From: Eubacterium sp. UBA3782
GTDB taxonomy: Bacteria; Bacillota; Clostridia; Lachnospirales; Lachnospiraceae
DNA length: 20,956 bases
Direction of reading: 5' to 3'
NCBI GenBank assembly: GCA_002368795.1
Contig: DFFG01000068.1
Span: 1-20,956, forward strand
In this document: positions 20,936-20,956 of the stretch, in pieces
How positions within the stretch are numbered: the stretch's first letter is position 1
Layout of the letters: each line of letters starts with the position of its first letter
Made by a program: the position numbers and the translations under genes
The notes under the pieces: generated by a model
The model's input: only the letters and a program-made list of their open reading frames with translations
What the model was told of the DNA's origin: nothing
Databases searched by the model: none

Positions 20936-20956
20936 GCAGGTGTAGTTCAATGGTAG
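20936..20956 (+). tRNA. tRNA-Gly, 5' end only (cut by window edge)
   Basis: The last 21 bases, starting GCAGGTGTAGTTCAATGG, match the acceptor arm and D-arm of bacterial tRNA-Gly (the TAGTTCAATGGTAG D-arm is typical). The anticodon lies beyond the window, so the identity is inferred from the 5' end alone. The strong promoter just upstream supports a stable RNA gene. Confidence 0.75.

Overview
The window looks like chromosomal DNA of a moderately GC-rich member of the Clostridia, most likely Lachnospiraceae. This is inferred from the gene families, the strong AGGAGG-type ribosome binding sites, the consensus sigma-A promoters and the clostridial-style accB/accC/pxp gene set; no marker gene is complete enough for a finer call. 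Almost all genes lie on the + strand. No IS element, phage gene or CRISPR array was found.

Layout. (1) 1-2686: the 3' part of a family 3 glycoside hydrolase (NagZ-like), a DUF218/YdcF-SanA membrane protein and a PlsY-type acyltransferase. (2) 2687-4224: tandem hairpins, an M18 aminopeptidase and its terminator. (3) 4342-5193: a single SDR dehydrogenase behind a near-consensus promoter whose 17-bp spacer carries a perfect palindromic operator. (4) 5194-5744: a 550-bp non-coding region with a ~180-bp imperfect inverted repeat, three 35-bp tandem repeats and a further hairpin with the same terminal motif. (5) 5745-8513: a translationally coupled MoxR-type AAA+ ATPase and VWA protein (NorQ/NorD-like architecture), then a hairpin. 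(6) 8661-14524: a six-gene operon, Nramp-like transporter - pxpB - pxpC - accB - accC - pxpA. (7) 14587-15422: a DUF1934 gene with its own extended -10 promoter and two terminators. (8) 15439-15891: a minus-strand single-pass membrane protein. (9) 16144-19927: a membrane-anchored NodB-fold protein that seems to lack its catalytic residues, a lipoprotein with a trigger-factor-like FKBP and chaperone region, and a sigma-70-like protein without a DNA-reading region 4. (10) 19935-20956: cysteine synthase, then a promoter and the first 21 nt of a tRNA-Gly that runs off the window.

How the genes work together. The most notable locus is the pxp operon. PxpA, PxpB and PxpC are the subunits of the widespread prokaryotic 5-oxoprolinase, but here they are encoded with a complete biotin carboxyl carrier protein and biotin carboxylase and no acetyl-CoA carboxyltransferase genes. 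PxpB and PxpC are homologous to the AHS1/AHS2 carboxyltransferase region of urea carboxylase, so the operon holds all the parts of a split urea-carboxylase-like enzyme plus the PxpA hydrolase. The transporter at its head belongs to the Nramp fold but lacks the DPGN and MPH metal-binding signatures. The inferred role is uptake and biotin-linked metabolism of 5-oxoproline or a related lactam or amide; this has not been tested here.
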